A DNA stretch of 64,000 nucleotides from Ruminococcus flavefaciens ND2009 (lineage in GTDB: Bacteria; Bacillota; Clostridia; Oscillospirales; Ruminococcaceae), in assembly GCF_000621785.1 (NCBI RefSeq), contig NZ_JHXI01000010.1, positions 172,882 through 236,881 of the forward strand. The letters run 5' to 3'. Shown here piece after piece: positions 1 to 7,330 of the stretch. The translations under genes were made by a program, and so were the position numbers. Below the pieces are notes generated by a model. That model did not search any database. It saw only the letters and a list, made by a program, of their open reading frames with translations, and was not told the DNA's origin. Each line of letters opens with the position of its first letter. Position 1 is the stretch's first letter.

Positions 1-35
1 TTCAGCTTTCCGATAGCGATAAGTACGATATTCAT
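1..35 (-). CDS. rlmH: RlmH, 23S rRNA pseudouridine-1915 N3-methyltransferase (N-terminal fragment)
   Basis: Only the first 11 codons lie in the window; the gene runs off the left edge. The start ATG overlaps the walJ stop as ATGA, so the two are translationally coupled. The visible residues (MNIVLIAIGKL) match the usual opening of RlmH, a SPOUT-class methyltransferase that modifies helix 69 of 23S rRNA. RlmH commonly follows walJ/yycJ in Firmicutes, and this context carries much of the weight. The fragment is too short for a call from sequence alone. Confidence 0.6.
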   Translation of the reverse strand, partial: MNIVLIAIGKL

Positions 36-820
36 CAGAAAATAACTGCTCCTCCCTGAGTTTCTACGGGAGCTACTCCGAGGAGATAGTCCCTTCCTCT
101 TGCGAACCTGTCCAGACTTCGCTGAACGGTGCTGTCCGCAAGCTGCGGACGGTTATTGTCCTGACTGAGATGTCCCAGCAGGAAATGTGTAGTTCCCCGC
201 TCTATGAGCCTTCCCACCTGCACAGCGCAGTCATCGTTGGAGAGATGACCGTTCACCGAGAGTATCCTCTCTTTCAGATACAGCGGGTAAGGTCCCGTGC
301 GGAGCATATAGTCGTCGTAATTGGCTTCGATGAGCACCATGCGGCAGCCCGTCAGAGCCTCGTCCACCTCCTGTGTGACGTGCCCCAGGTCCGTGCATAC
401 AGCGCAGTACTTGTCATCGGAGGTATGTATGCGGTAACCGCAGCTCTGTATGGCATCATGTGGAGTGTTGAAGCAGCTCACCTCACTGCCGCCGCAGCTT
501 ATGGTCTTTCCCGTCATGTCTATAACGGGAGAGTTCACCGCGATCTTGTTGCCGTCGCAGAGCCTTTGCAGGGTGCGCTTCTGCCCGTATACGGGCATAC
601 CTGTCTTCTTTGTCAACATTGCCAGCCCTGCGATGTGGTCGGAGTGCTCATGGGTGATGAACACTCCCTGCACGGCGCTGAGAGGTATGTGGTTCACCTC
701 CAGAGCGGTGCAGAGCCGTCTGAAGCTTACGCCGCAGTCTATAAGTATACCGCCTTTTTCAGTTCCGATAAACGAGGAATTGCCCTTGCTGGAGCTGAAA
801 AGGGGATAGAGTCTTGCCAT
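35..820 (-). CDS. walJ: WalJ/YycJ-type metallo-beta-lactamase-fold hydrolase
   Basis: A 261-residue protein with the metallo-beta-lactamase signature HEHSDH at residues 57-62 and further metal-ligand histidines downstream (for example GHLS near residue 192 and LGHLS near 217). The family (YycJ/WalJ) is a cytoplasmic metal-dependent nuclease-like hydrolase linked in Firmicutes to the WalRK cell-wall regulon and to coordination of replication and division. It lies downstream of cysS on the same strand and is coupled to the apparent rlmH. The ATG at 820 is preceded by a CGGAGA ribosome binding site. The walRK genes are not in view, so the family call is firm but the physiological role is inferred. 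Confidence 0.88.
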   Translation of the reverse strand: MARLYPLFSSSKGNSSFIGTEKGGILIDCGVSFRRLCTALEVNHIPLSAVQGVFITHEHSDHIAGLAMLTKKTGMPVYGQKRTLQRLCDGNKIAVNSPVIDMTGKTISCGGSEVSCFNTPHDAIQSCGYRIHTSDDKYCAVCTDLGHVTQEVDEALTGCRMVLIEANYDDYMLRTGPYPLYLKERILSVNGHLSNDDCAVQVGRLIERGTTHFLLGHLSQDNNRPQLADSTVQRSLDRFARGRDYLLGVAPVETQGGAVIF

Positions 821-842
821 TGGATATTCTCCGTTCAGTTTT

Positions 843-975
843 TAATTCATAATTCATAATGCATAATGCTTAATTGATGTGTCGGCTTACGCCGACCTGT
901 TTACAAGATCAATACTATCTGCCATAAGGCAAAAACTTTAATTATGAATTATGCATTCAGCATTATGCATTCAGT
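843..975. repeat. AT-rich inverted repeat around a GC hairpin
   Basis: Between cysS and walJ, copies of CATAATTCATAAT/GCATAATGC appear on the left (about 843-870) and reappear in inverted orientation on the right (about 936-970). Between them is a perfect GTCGGC-TTAC-GCCGAC hairpin at 882-897. It has no coding content. It could act as an RNA hairpin separating cysS and walJ expression, or be a small miniature repeat element. Confidence 0.5.
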
Positions 976-985
976 CACAGAACTA

Positions 986-2407
986 TTAATTGATCTTATT
1001 AATTTCAGTGCCCTGACGGGTCTCCTTTACCTCGTAGCCCAGAGCTGCTATCTTGTCGCGGAGCTCGTCTGCGAGGGCGAAATTCTTGTCCTTGCGTGCA
1101 GCCTTGCGCTGCTCTACAAGCTCCATGACCTCATCGGGTATGTCATCGGAAGCGGAGTCCGCATTGTCTGCAAGCTCCTTTGCATTGGCAATGAGGTCAA
1201 GTCCCAGTACCTCATCAAATTTCGCAATAAGAGCCAGCTTTGTAGCTCCGTTTGCCTTTGACTTCAGAACGTCATACACAACAGTAATAGCCATAGCTGT
1301 GTTGATGTCGTTATCCAGAGCGTCTTTGAAGCTCTGCATAAGGCGGTCGTATTCAGCCTTGTCAATATCGCCTGCACTGTCCTTTGTGAGGGGGGCTATC
1401 TTCTCGATAAGCTTGTTGTAAGCCACAACAGCGTTGTCAAGGTTCTCCCATGTGAACACAAGGGACTTCCTGTAATGTGACTGTAAGCAGAAGAAGCGGT
1501 ATACCACAGGCTTGTAGCCCTTTTCCTCAAGGAGTGATACTGTCAGGAACTCGCCCTTGCTCTTGCTCATCTTGCCGCTGTTGGTGTTGAGGTGGAGCAC
1601 ATGGAACCAGTAGTTGCACCACTTATGTCCCAGATAAGCCTCAGACTGCGCTATCTCGTTGGTGTGATGAGGGAAAGCGTTGTCGATTCCGCCGCAGTGT
1701 ATGTCAAGGTACTCGCCGTTGTTCTTCATGCTTATGCACGAGCACTCGATGTGCCAGCCGGGATAGCCAACGCCCCAGGGGCTGTCCCATTTCAGCTCCT
1801 GATCGTCGAACTTTGACTTGGTGAACCAGAGAACGAAGTCAGCCTTGTTGCGCTTGTTCTCGTCAGCCTCAACGCCCTCACGGACGCCGACTGCAAGGTC
1901 CTCCTCGTTGAAATCGTTGAAAACGTAATACTTCTCCAGCTTTGAGGTGTCGAAGTAGATGTTTCCGCCTGCCTCATAGGCATAGCCCTTGTCCATAAGG
2001 CTGCTGATAACGCGGATAAACTCGTCTATATAGGTAGTTGCGGGAACTACTGTATCAGGCTTCTTGATATTGAGCTTTTCGCAGTCGCCGAAGAATGCGT
2101 CTGTGTAGAACTTTGCTATCTCCATGACAGTCTTATGCTCACGCTTTGCGCCCTTGAGCATCTTATCATCGCCTGTGTCACCGTCGCTGGTCAGATGTCC
2201 TACGTCTGTGATGTTCATGACGCGGTTCACCTCATAGCCCTCGAAGCGGAGAGCCTTCTCCAGTATATCCTCCATGATGTAGCTTCTCAGGTTGCCGATG
2301 TGGGCGTAGTGGTATACGGTAGGACCGCAGGTGTACATATTTACCTTGCCCTCCACATTGGGCACGAATTCTTCCTTTTTGTGTGATAATGAGTTATATA
2401 ACTGCAT
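986..2407 (-). CDS. cysS: Cysteinyl-tRNA synthetase
   Basis: Class I aminoacyl-tRNA synthetase charging tRNA-Cys in the cytoplasm. The HIGH-type motif appears as HIGN at residues 36-39 and KMSKS at 279-283. A zinc-site cysteine is in the CGPT motif (Cys27), with the later ligands in the IECSC and FPHHTNE stretches. At 473 residues it has the usual length. I placed the start at 2407 because a GGAGGAAAAAGT ribosome binding site precedes that ATG; the frame stays open upstream, but those residues are encoded by an inverted-repeat element (2431-2510). It is co-directional with the upstream unknown gene and a T-box whose likely specifier is the Cys codon TGC, which fits amino-acid-responsive control. 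Confidence 0.96.
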   Translation of the reverse strand: MQLYNSLSHKKEEFVPNVEGKVNMYTCGPTVYHYAHIGNLRSYIMEDILEKALRFEGYEVNRVMNITDVGHLTSDGDTGDDKMLKGAKREHKTVMEIAKFYTDAFFGDCEKLNIKKPDTVVPATTYIDEFIRVISSLMDKGYAYEAGGNIYFDTSKLEKYYVFNDFNEEDLAVGVREGVEADENKRNKADFVLWFTKSKFDDQELKWDSPWGVGYPGWHIECSCISMKNNGEYLDIHCGGIDNAFPHHTNEIAQSEAYLGHKWCNYWFHVLHLNTNSGKMSKSKGEFLTVSLLEEKGYKPVVYRFFCLQSHYRKSLVFTWENLDNAVVAYNKLIEKIAPLTKDSAGDIDKAEYDRLMQSFKDALDNDINTAMAITVVYDVLKSKANGATKLALIAKFDEVLGLDLIANAKELADNADSASDDIPDEVMELVEQRKAARKDKNFALADELRDKIAALGYEVKETRQGTEINKIN

Positions 2408-2430
2408 ACTTTTTCCTCCAGAATCTATTT

Positions 2431-2510
2431 TGTAGGGACGCCCATCGGGCGTCCGCATTTATTCACATTTTACTGAGATGTGTTGGACGTCGAGGACGCC
2501 GTCCCCTACA
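2431..2510. repeat. Small inverted-repeat element in the cysS 5' region
   Basis: About 80 bp bounded by TGTAGGGACGCC on the left and its near complement GCCGTCCCCTACA on the right, with an inner hairpin (GGACGCCCATCGGGCGTCC). The right end is the exact reverse complement of the 14-mer TGTAGGGGACGGCG at 63808-63821, so it belongs to a dispersed family. It sits immediately upstream of the cysS ribosome binding site, in the mRNA between the small unknown gene and cysS. Confidence 0.6.
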
Positions 2511-2541
2511 GATCAATTATCGTTCATGCAGCAATTACGCA

Positions 2542-2919
2542 TCAAAACGACCATATCTCGGGCGGGGGATTTTTTATCTTCAGCTTTGAGAAATAGCCCA
2601 GCATTACCAGAAACTCGGGGATAACGCGAAGCCCGTCGCGGTAGTAGGCTCCCATGCGCTCATTGTCCTGCGCGATGCCCTTGTAGCTCTTAGGGCAGGA
2701 GAAGGTCCAGTCCGCGGTGATACTGTCGAAGTTGAGCCTGAAAAAACCCGAGGGGCTCTCCTCGCCCACAGCTTCAAGAAGTGCGATATGGTCGCCCACG
2801 GTCTCTGCCGCCCCCACATAGGCTGTGCTGCCGTCAAGGCTGACTGCGCCGAGAAGCCTGCTGTCGGACTTCATAGCCTCATCGAAAGCCTCGTCAGAGG
2901 GATATTTAATAATATTCAT
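2542..2919 (-). CDS. Hypothetical protein between T-box and cysS
   Basis: A 125-residue protein I do not recognise. It has no signal peptide or membrane segment, is rich in aromatic residues and glycine, and ends in a proline-rich tail (NPPPEIWSF). The start at 2919 is set by an AGGAGGCGGA ribosome binding site; the extension further upstream would run through the T-box terminator. It begins about 20 nt after the terminator of the cysteine T-box and is followed by cysS, so it should be co-induced with cysS when tRNA-Cys is uncharged. No function is assigned. Confidence 0.7.
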   Translation of the reverse strand: MNIIKYPSDEAFDEAMKSDSRLLGAVSLDGSTAYVGAAETVGDHIALLEAVGEESPSGFFRLNFDSITADWTFSCPKSYKGIAQDNERMGAYYRDGLRVIPEFLVMLGYFSKLKIKNPPPEIWSF

Positions 2920-2935
2920 CTCCGCCTCCTTACAA

Positions 2936-3208
2936 TACAAAAGCCCCCGAGGGTATACCTCGGAGGCGCAAATGCTCGTTCCCACTCCGTCTTGAACTCA
3001 TCTTATCCTTAACGCGGACGAAACGCCGTCAGATACACACGCTCATGCGCTTCCCTGCCGAAGCTGACAGCCGCACTTCACCTCTCCCGACCGTGTACTC
3101 ACACCGACCGCACACTCTCTGAATGTCCGCAGAAAAGCTACTCTGACTGCTACGCCTTTTGGTTATTGACGGTCAGCCGTATAACTATGCACTACGCACT
3201 GACCACTT
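2936..3208 (-). promoter_or_regulatory. T-box leader, probable cysteine specifier
   Basis: Read on the minus strand, the leader has an AGAGAG start of stem I (3115-3120), a GGTCGGTGTGAG segment like the conserved AG-bulge, a candidate specifier TGC (Cys) at 3073-3075, a T-box-like GGAGTGGGAACG at about 2977-2988, and a terminator CCGAGG..CCTCGG followed by GGGGCTTTT at about 2938-2965. Uncharged tRNA-Cys should favour antitermination and expression of the unknown gene and cysS. The T-box core is a variant, so the identification is strong but the specifier is inferred. Confidence 0.8.
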
Positions 3209-3214
3209 ATCACT

Positions 3215-3244
3215 ATTATATACCATAGCGCAGGGTTTTGTCAA
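3215..3244 (-). promoter_or_regulatory. Sigma-A promoter of the T-box/cysS unit
   Basis: Minus-strand TTGACA (3239-3244) and TATAAT (3215-3220) are both perfect consensus with an 18-bp spacer. The predicted transcript enters the T-box leader directly. Confidence 0.8.
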
Positions 3245-3298
3245 GACTGAAAAGGGAAAGCGTAAATATGAACAAATTGTAAACATTTTCTCTTCCAC

Positions 3299-3328
3299 TT
3301 GACTTTGCACCTGCAAAAGTTATATACT
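3299..3328 (+). promoter_or_regulatory. htpG promoter with TTTGCA-CC-TGCAAA palindrome
   Basis: A -35 TTGACT (3299-3304) and -10 TATACT (3323-3328) precede htpG. The spacer carries the palindrome TTTGCA-CC-TGCAAA (3304-3317), starting at the last base of the -35. The same 14 bp sit at the same position in the ilv leader promoter (53940-53953). Confidence 0.7.
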
Positions 3329-3332
3329 TGTT

Positions 3333-3359
3333 TTAGCACTCTAAGAGATAGAGTGCTAA
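3333..3359 (+). promoter_or_regulatory. CIRCE operator (HrcA site)
   Basis: Perfect consensus TTAGCACTC, nine-base spacer, GAGTGCTAA, just downstream of the htpG -10. CIRCE is bound by the heat-shock repressor HrcA, so htpG is predicted to belong to the HrcA regulon. In B. subtilis htpG is not under CIRCE, so this is a lineage-specific arrangement. Confidence 0.95.
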
Positions 3360-3381
3360 TTTCACTATGGAGATGTTATAA

Positions 3382-5283
3382 ATGGAAACCAAACAGTTCA
3401 AAGCAGAGTCCAAAAGACTTCTCGATATGATGATCCACTCGATCTATACTCATAAGGAGATCTTCCTCCGTGAGCTTATCTCCAACGCCAGCGACGCTAT
3501 CGATAAGCTGTATTTCAAATCACTCACCGACGACAAGGTCGGCCTCAATAAAGACGATTTCGCTATCTGGATCTCCGCCGACAAGGACAGCCGCACACTC
3601 AAGATAACCGATAACGGTATCGGCATGACCGAGGAGGAGCTGGAGAACAACCTGGGTACTATCGCAAACAGCGGCTCATTCAAGTTCAAGAACGAGAACA
3701 AGCTTGAGGACGATAACCAGATAATCGGTCAGTTCGGTGTAGGCTTCTACTCCGCGTTCATGGTAGCCAAGAAGGTCACTGTCATCACCAAGGCTTACGG
3801 CAGCGACAAGGCTTATCAGTGGGAGTCCGAGGGCGTTGACGGCTATACCATTACAGAAGCCGACAAGAAGTCCGCAGGTACCGAGATAATCCTGGAGCTC
3901 CTTGACGACACCGAGGATGAGAACTACACCGAGTTCCTTGACCAGTACAGGATCAAGTCACTCGTCACCAAGTATTCCGACTATATCCGCTTCCCCATCA
4001 AGATGGAGGTATCACACAGCCGTCCCAAGGAGCAGTCCGAGGAGGACAAGGAGGCTAACAAGCCCCTTGAATATGAGGATTACATCGAAGTTGAGACCCT
4101 CAACAGCATGGTGCCCCTGTGGAAGAAGAACAAAAACGAGCTCAAGGAGGAGGACTACAAGCACTTCTACACAGAGAAGTTCTTTGATTACAACGAGCCT
4201 CTCAAATACGCTCATATCAGCAATGAGATGCCCTCATATAATGCCCTGCTCTACATTCCCTCAAAGGCTCCCTTTGACTATTACTCAAAGGAGTACGAAA
4301 AGGGACTCCAGCTCTACTCAAACGGCGTCCTCATCATGGACAAGTGCGCAGACCTGCTCCCCGACTATTTCAGCTTCGTAAAGGGTCTTGTGGACTCCGA
4401 AGACCTGTCACTGAATATCTCCCGTGAGATGCTCCAGCACGACAGACAGCTGAAGGTCATCGCAAAGAGCATAGAAAAGACCATCAGCAACGAGCTGAAA
4501 AAAATGCTCAAGAACGAGCGTGAGAAGTATGAGGAGTTCTGGAAGGCTTTCGGCTTACAGCTCAAATACGGTATATACAGCGACTTCGGCATGAACAAGG
4601 AGAAACTCCAGGATCTGCTGATGTTCACCTCATCAAACGAGCATAAGCTTGTAACACTTGACGAGTACGTTACCGCAATGCGCGAGGATCAGAAGTACAT
4701 CTACTACGCAACAGGCGAGAGTGCAGCCCGTATCGAGCAGCTCCCCCAGACAGAGCTTGTCAAGGACAACGGCTTCGAGATACTCTATCTCACCGACAAT
4801 ATCGACGAATTTGCAATAAAGTCACTGATGAAGTATAAGGACAAGGAATTCAAGTCCGTATCCGCTGACGATCTGGGGCTTGACACTCCCGAGAAGAAGG
4901 AGGAACTCAAGGCTAAGGAGGAGGAGAGCGCAGACCTGCTCAAGGAGCTCCAGGAGGCTCTGAACGGCAAGGTAACAAAGGTAGCTCTCTCACAGAGACT
5001 GAAGTCCCACCCTGTATGCCTCACCAGCGAGGGCGAGATCTCACTGGAAATGGAGAAGGTGCTCAACTCCATGCCCACCGACCAGAAGATACACGCACAG
5101 CGTGTCCTTGAGATCAATCCCGACCACGAGATCTTCGGCAAGCTGAAGTCACTCAGCGAGGGCGGAGACAAGGAAAAGATCGGCAAGTACGCAAAGCTCC
5201 TCTACGATCAGGCGCTCCTTATCGAGGGCATGAGCATAGAGGACCCCGTAGAGTTCTCAAACCTTATCTGCGAGCTGATGTAA
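3382..5283 (+). CDS. htpG: HtpG, HSP90-family chaperone
   Basis: A 633-residue cytoplasmic ATP-dependent chaperone of normal length. The GHKL ATPase domain shows [13 protein letters not shown] at residues 31-43, the DNGIGMT motif near 76-82 and the [11 protein letters not shown] lid segment near 113-124; the middle domain includes LNISREML, whose arginine is the conserved catalytic-loop residue. The C-terminal dimerisation domain is complete but lacks the eukaryotic MEEVD tail, as expected. It is monocistronic, with its own promoter, CIRCE operator and downstream terminator. Confidence 0.98.
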   Translation: METKQFKAESKRLLDMMIHSIYTHKEIFLRELISNASDAIDKLYFKSLTDDKVGLNKDDFAIWISADKDSRTLKITDNGIGMTEEELENNLGTIANSGSFKFKNENKLEDDNQIIGQFGVGFYSAFMVAKKVTVITKAYGSDKAYQWESEGVDGYTITEADKKSAGTEIILELLDDTEDENYTEFLDQYRIKSLVTKYSDYIRFPIKMEVSHSRPKEQSEEDKEANKPLEYEDYIEVETLNSMVPLWKKNKNELKEEDYKHFYTEKFFDYNEPLKYAHISNEMPSYNALLYIPSKAPFDYYSKEYEKGLQLYSNGVLIMDKCADLLPDYFSFVKGLVDSEDLSLNISREMLQHDRQLKVIAKSIEKTISNELKKMLKNEREKYEEFWKAFGLQLKYGIYSDFGMNKEKLQDLLMFTSSNEHKLVTLDEYVTAMREDQKYIYYATGESAARIEQLPQTELVKDNGFEILYLTDNIDEFAIKSLMKYKDKEFKSVSADDLGLDTPEKKEELKAKEEESADLLKELQEALNGKVTKVALSQRLKSHPVCLTSEGEISLEMEKVLNSMPTDQKIHAQRVLEINPDHEIFGKLKSLSEGGDKEKIGKYAKLLYDQALLIEGMSIEDPVEFSNLICELM

Positions 5284-5307
5284 GCAGACGTCATATAAAA
5301 ATAAATT

Positions 5308-5345
5308 CCCCCTTTGCGGAAAACCTGCAAAGGGGGATAATTTAT
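5308..5345 (+). terminator. Bidirectional terminator between htpG and dockerin gene
   Basis: Ten-base-pair stem CCCCCTTTGC/GCAAAGGGGG (5308-5317, 5327-5336) with A-rich sequence before and T-rich sequence after. It can end both htpG (plus) and the dockerin gene (minus). Confidence 0.85.
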
Positions 5346-5366
5346 TATATTCGGTTGTAAAAATGA

Positions 5367-6098
5367 TTATCTCCAGGTGAAACAACGGTCACTGATATAG
5401 CATGCCAGTATAATAAGATCATCACCATCAACATTTCCGTCAAGGTTGAGATCAGCTCTTCTCAGTCCTACATCACTTACCATTACAGTACTGTCTTCAG
5501 CAACAAATCTTCCTAAAACTATCTGGTCGGAAATGTCTACATATCCGTCATTTGTAACATCGCCCCAATTTACGTACAGAGAGCTGATGTCTCCCAGTGC
5601 ATAGCGAGCGATAAGTACATGGTCGAATGAGTTGATAACACCGTCAGCGTTAACGTCTGCTGCGATAAGGTTGATCTGATCTGAGCCGAATCCTGTACCA
5701 AGTCCGTCATTAACATAATCATATACTGTATAGGCATCGTAAATATCAACTTCTCCGTCACCATCAGCGTCACCGTACAGATTATAACCTAATGTCTTTT
5801 TCCTTACATAGTCTTTCGCAAGAACTGTATCGGCAGATGTAACATAACCATCGCCGTTTACGTCTGCTTTGATCTTCTGTCTATATGTCAGATTTGCGCC
5901 ATTGTTTCGTGCTGCATCGCGGATAAGATTAACATCTGCTGTGGTCACTTTCCTGTCACCGTTGAGGTCGCCGAAGTAGTACTTGGGCTCGTCCCAGCCT
6001 GCGGGAGCTGCGTTTGCTGTAAGAGAACCTGCCATGGGGATAGCTGCCATAACAGCTGTAGTAATTGCTGCTGCGATTTTTTTCATTGTCTTATTCAT
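5367..6098 (-). CDS. Secreted dockerin-only protein with six Ca-binding repeats
   Basis: A 243-residue protein with a Sec signal peptide (KK then hydrophobic residues 8-23, ANA-A cleavage near residue 31). The remainder is six dockerin type I-like repeats starting near residues 43, 78, 109, 147, 179 and 215, each with the EF-hand-like D-x-N/D-x-D-G-x-V pattern followed by a short helix. A normal dockerin has two repeats, so this resembles three dockerin modules or one extended array with no catalytic domain. Dockerins bind cohesins in cellulosome scaffolds of Ruminococcus and relatives. The start is supported by an AAAGGA site upstream. It is flanked by terminators and likely monocistronic. 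The role (scaffold blocking, bridging or surface anchoring) is unknown. Confidence 0.85.
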   Translation of the reverse strand: MNKTMKKIAAAITTAVMAAIPMAGSLTANAAPAGWDEPKYYFGDLNGDRKVTTADVNLIRDAARNNGANLTYRQKIKADVNGDGYVTSADTVLAKDYVRKKTLGYNLYGDADGDGEVDIYDAYTVYDYVNDGLGTGFGSDQINLIAADVNADGVINSFDHVLIARYALGDISSLYVNWGDVTNDGYVDISDQIVLGRFVAEDSTVMVSDVGLRRADLNLDGNVDGDDLIILACYISDRCFTWR

Positions 6099-6297
6099 TG
6101 TCTTGATTCCTTTTCAGTTATTTAGTAAAACGTAAATTATAAATATAGTGTTGAGATTGCGCAGTCTCTATCTGCCATTGTACACCGCGGGAAAGAAAAT
6201 GAGCAGAATGTTGCACACGGTTAACAACTATTTCGTACAAAATATATTAAACTGTTGAATTTATTTTCGCATAATCATCAAAAAATAAGACGGTATA

Positions 6298-6324
6298 TAA
6301 AAAACGGTACACCTTCGTGTACCG
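6298..6324 (-). terminator. Terminator of the DtxR-family gene
   Basis: Perfect stem CGGTACAC-GAAG-GTGTACCG on the minus strand followed by a run of Ts, just past the regulator stop codon. It ends the pgsA/regulator side of the minus-strand block. Confidence 0.9.
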
Positions 6325-6330
6325 CTTTTC

Positions 6331-6717
6331 TTATGCGCTCTTTTTTCTGAGTGTGCGTTTAACTATGCCCTTGAGGCGCTCACAGGTGTCCTGGGGGAAG
6401 TCCGTGATGAACTTTATCGCCTGCTCGTGAGCCTCCTCCTTGGGAAGCTTCAGGAACTTGTGGAAGAACATATACACCTCGTTGAATGATGAGAATATCT
6501 CGTTAACAGCCTTTTCGCCCTCGGGGGTAAGTACCACGCTGTTGCAGAAGTCCTCATACACATATCCGCAGTTTGCCAGGCACCTGAGCATCTTGCTGAC
6601 GCTGGGTCTGGAAACTCCCAGATGACGGGATATAGTTACACAGCGGACATACTCCTCTGTGTCGGACAGTTCCTTTATAGCAACCAGATATTTTATCTGA
6701 CCTGCACAGTGTTTCAT
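6331..6717 (-). CDS. DtxR/MntR-family metal-dependent regulator
   Basis: A 128-residue protein with an N-terminal winged helix-turn-helix (about residues 8-65; recognition part VSRPSVSKMLRCL) followed by the LTPEGEKAV segment and the start of the DtxR metal-binding/dimerisation domain (LPKEEAHEQA). Members sense iron or manganese and repress metal transport genes. The SH3-like third domain is absent, as in MntR. A GAAAGGAGT site precedes the ATG. It lies 28 nt downstream of pgsA's stop on the other side, with no metal transporter adjacent, so the metal and targets are unknown. Confidence 0.82.
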   Translation of the reverse strand: MKHCAGQIKYLVAIKELSDTEEYVRCVTISRHLGVSRPSVSKMLRCLANCGYVYEDFCNSVVLTPEGEKAVNEIFSSFNEVYMFFHKFLKLPKEEAHEQAIKFITDFPQDTCERLKGIVKRTLRKKSA

Positions 6718-6745
6718 TTTTTACTCCTTTCAGAAATACAACGGC

Positions 6746-7330
6746 TCATTTATCAGAGTCGATAAGGTGCCAGTAGCCCTTGAGATATACAGCTCCCGAG
6801 ATAACGGTGAGAACGGTGGATATCCATACCAGAACGGGAACGAGGATATTGTCCACAGCGTTTCTGAAACCGTCGGGGAAGTCGATACTGAGATCGAAGC
6901 AGAGACACAGCCAGAACAGTATAGCCACGATAGCTACCATGGTAAAGGCTGTCTTCAGCTTGCCCCAGATACCTGCGGCAACCACCACACCGCTGTTAGC
7001 GGCGAGGAGCCTGAGTCCCGAGACCATGAATTCCCTGGCGATGATGATGATGAGCGGTATTGCTCCCATGTTCACCTCGCTAAGCTCCACAAAGACCGTA
7101 AGTGCGGCGATTACCAGGACCTTATCCGCAAGGGGGTCCAGGAACTTTCCGAAATTAGTTACCAGATTGCGTTTTCTTGCTATTTTTCCATCGAGAGCAT
7201 CCGTAATGGAGGCTGCTGCGAATATCACCAGAGCTATACCATAGTGGAAGGGTATGTCGATGTACATAAAGAGCAGAAAAAACGGTATAAGTATGACTCT
7301 CAGCAGAGTCAGCTTATTTGGCAGATTCAT
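6746..7330 (-). CDS. pgsA: CDP-diacylglycerol-glycerol-3-phosphate phosphatidyltransferase
   Basis: A 194-residue integral membrane enzyme making phosphatidylglycerophosphate from CDP-diacylglycerol and glycerol-3-phosphate, the first committed step to phosphatidylglycerol. The CDP-alcohol phosphotransferase signature DG-x2-AR-x8-G-x3-D-x3-D is complete (Asp47, Gly48, Ala51, Arg52, Gly61, Asp65, Asp69). Several hydrophobic segments follow. The ATG overlaps the rimO stop by four bases, a coupled arrangement typical of the recA-recX-rimO-pgsA type cluster. Confidence 0.95.
   Translation of the reverse strand: MNLPNKLTLLRVILIPFFLLFMYIDIPFHYGIALVIFAAASITDALDGKIARKRNLVTNFGKFLDPLADKVLVIAALTVFVELSEVNMGAIPLIIIIAREFMVSGLRLLAANSGVVVAAGIWGKLKTAFTMVAIVAILFWLCLCFDLSIDFPDGFRNAVDNILVPVLVWISTVLTVISGAVYLKGYWHLIDSDK

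Noticed and set aside
170..859. Long plus-strand open frame opposite walJ
   Set aside because: It mirrors the walJ gene, lacks a ribosome binding site and encodes a composition with no recognisable family; walJ has clear metal-binding motifs.
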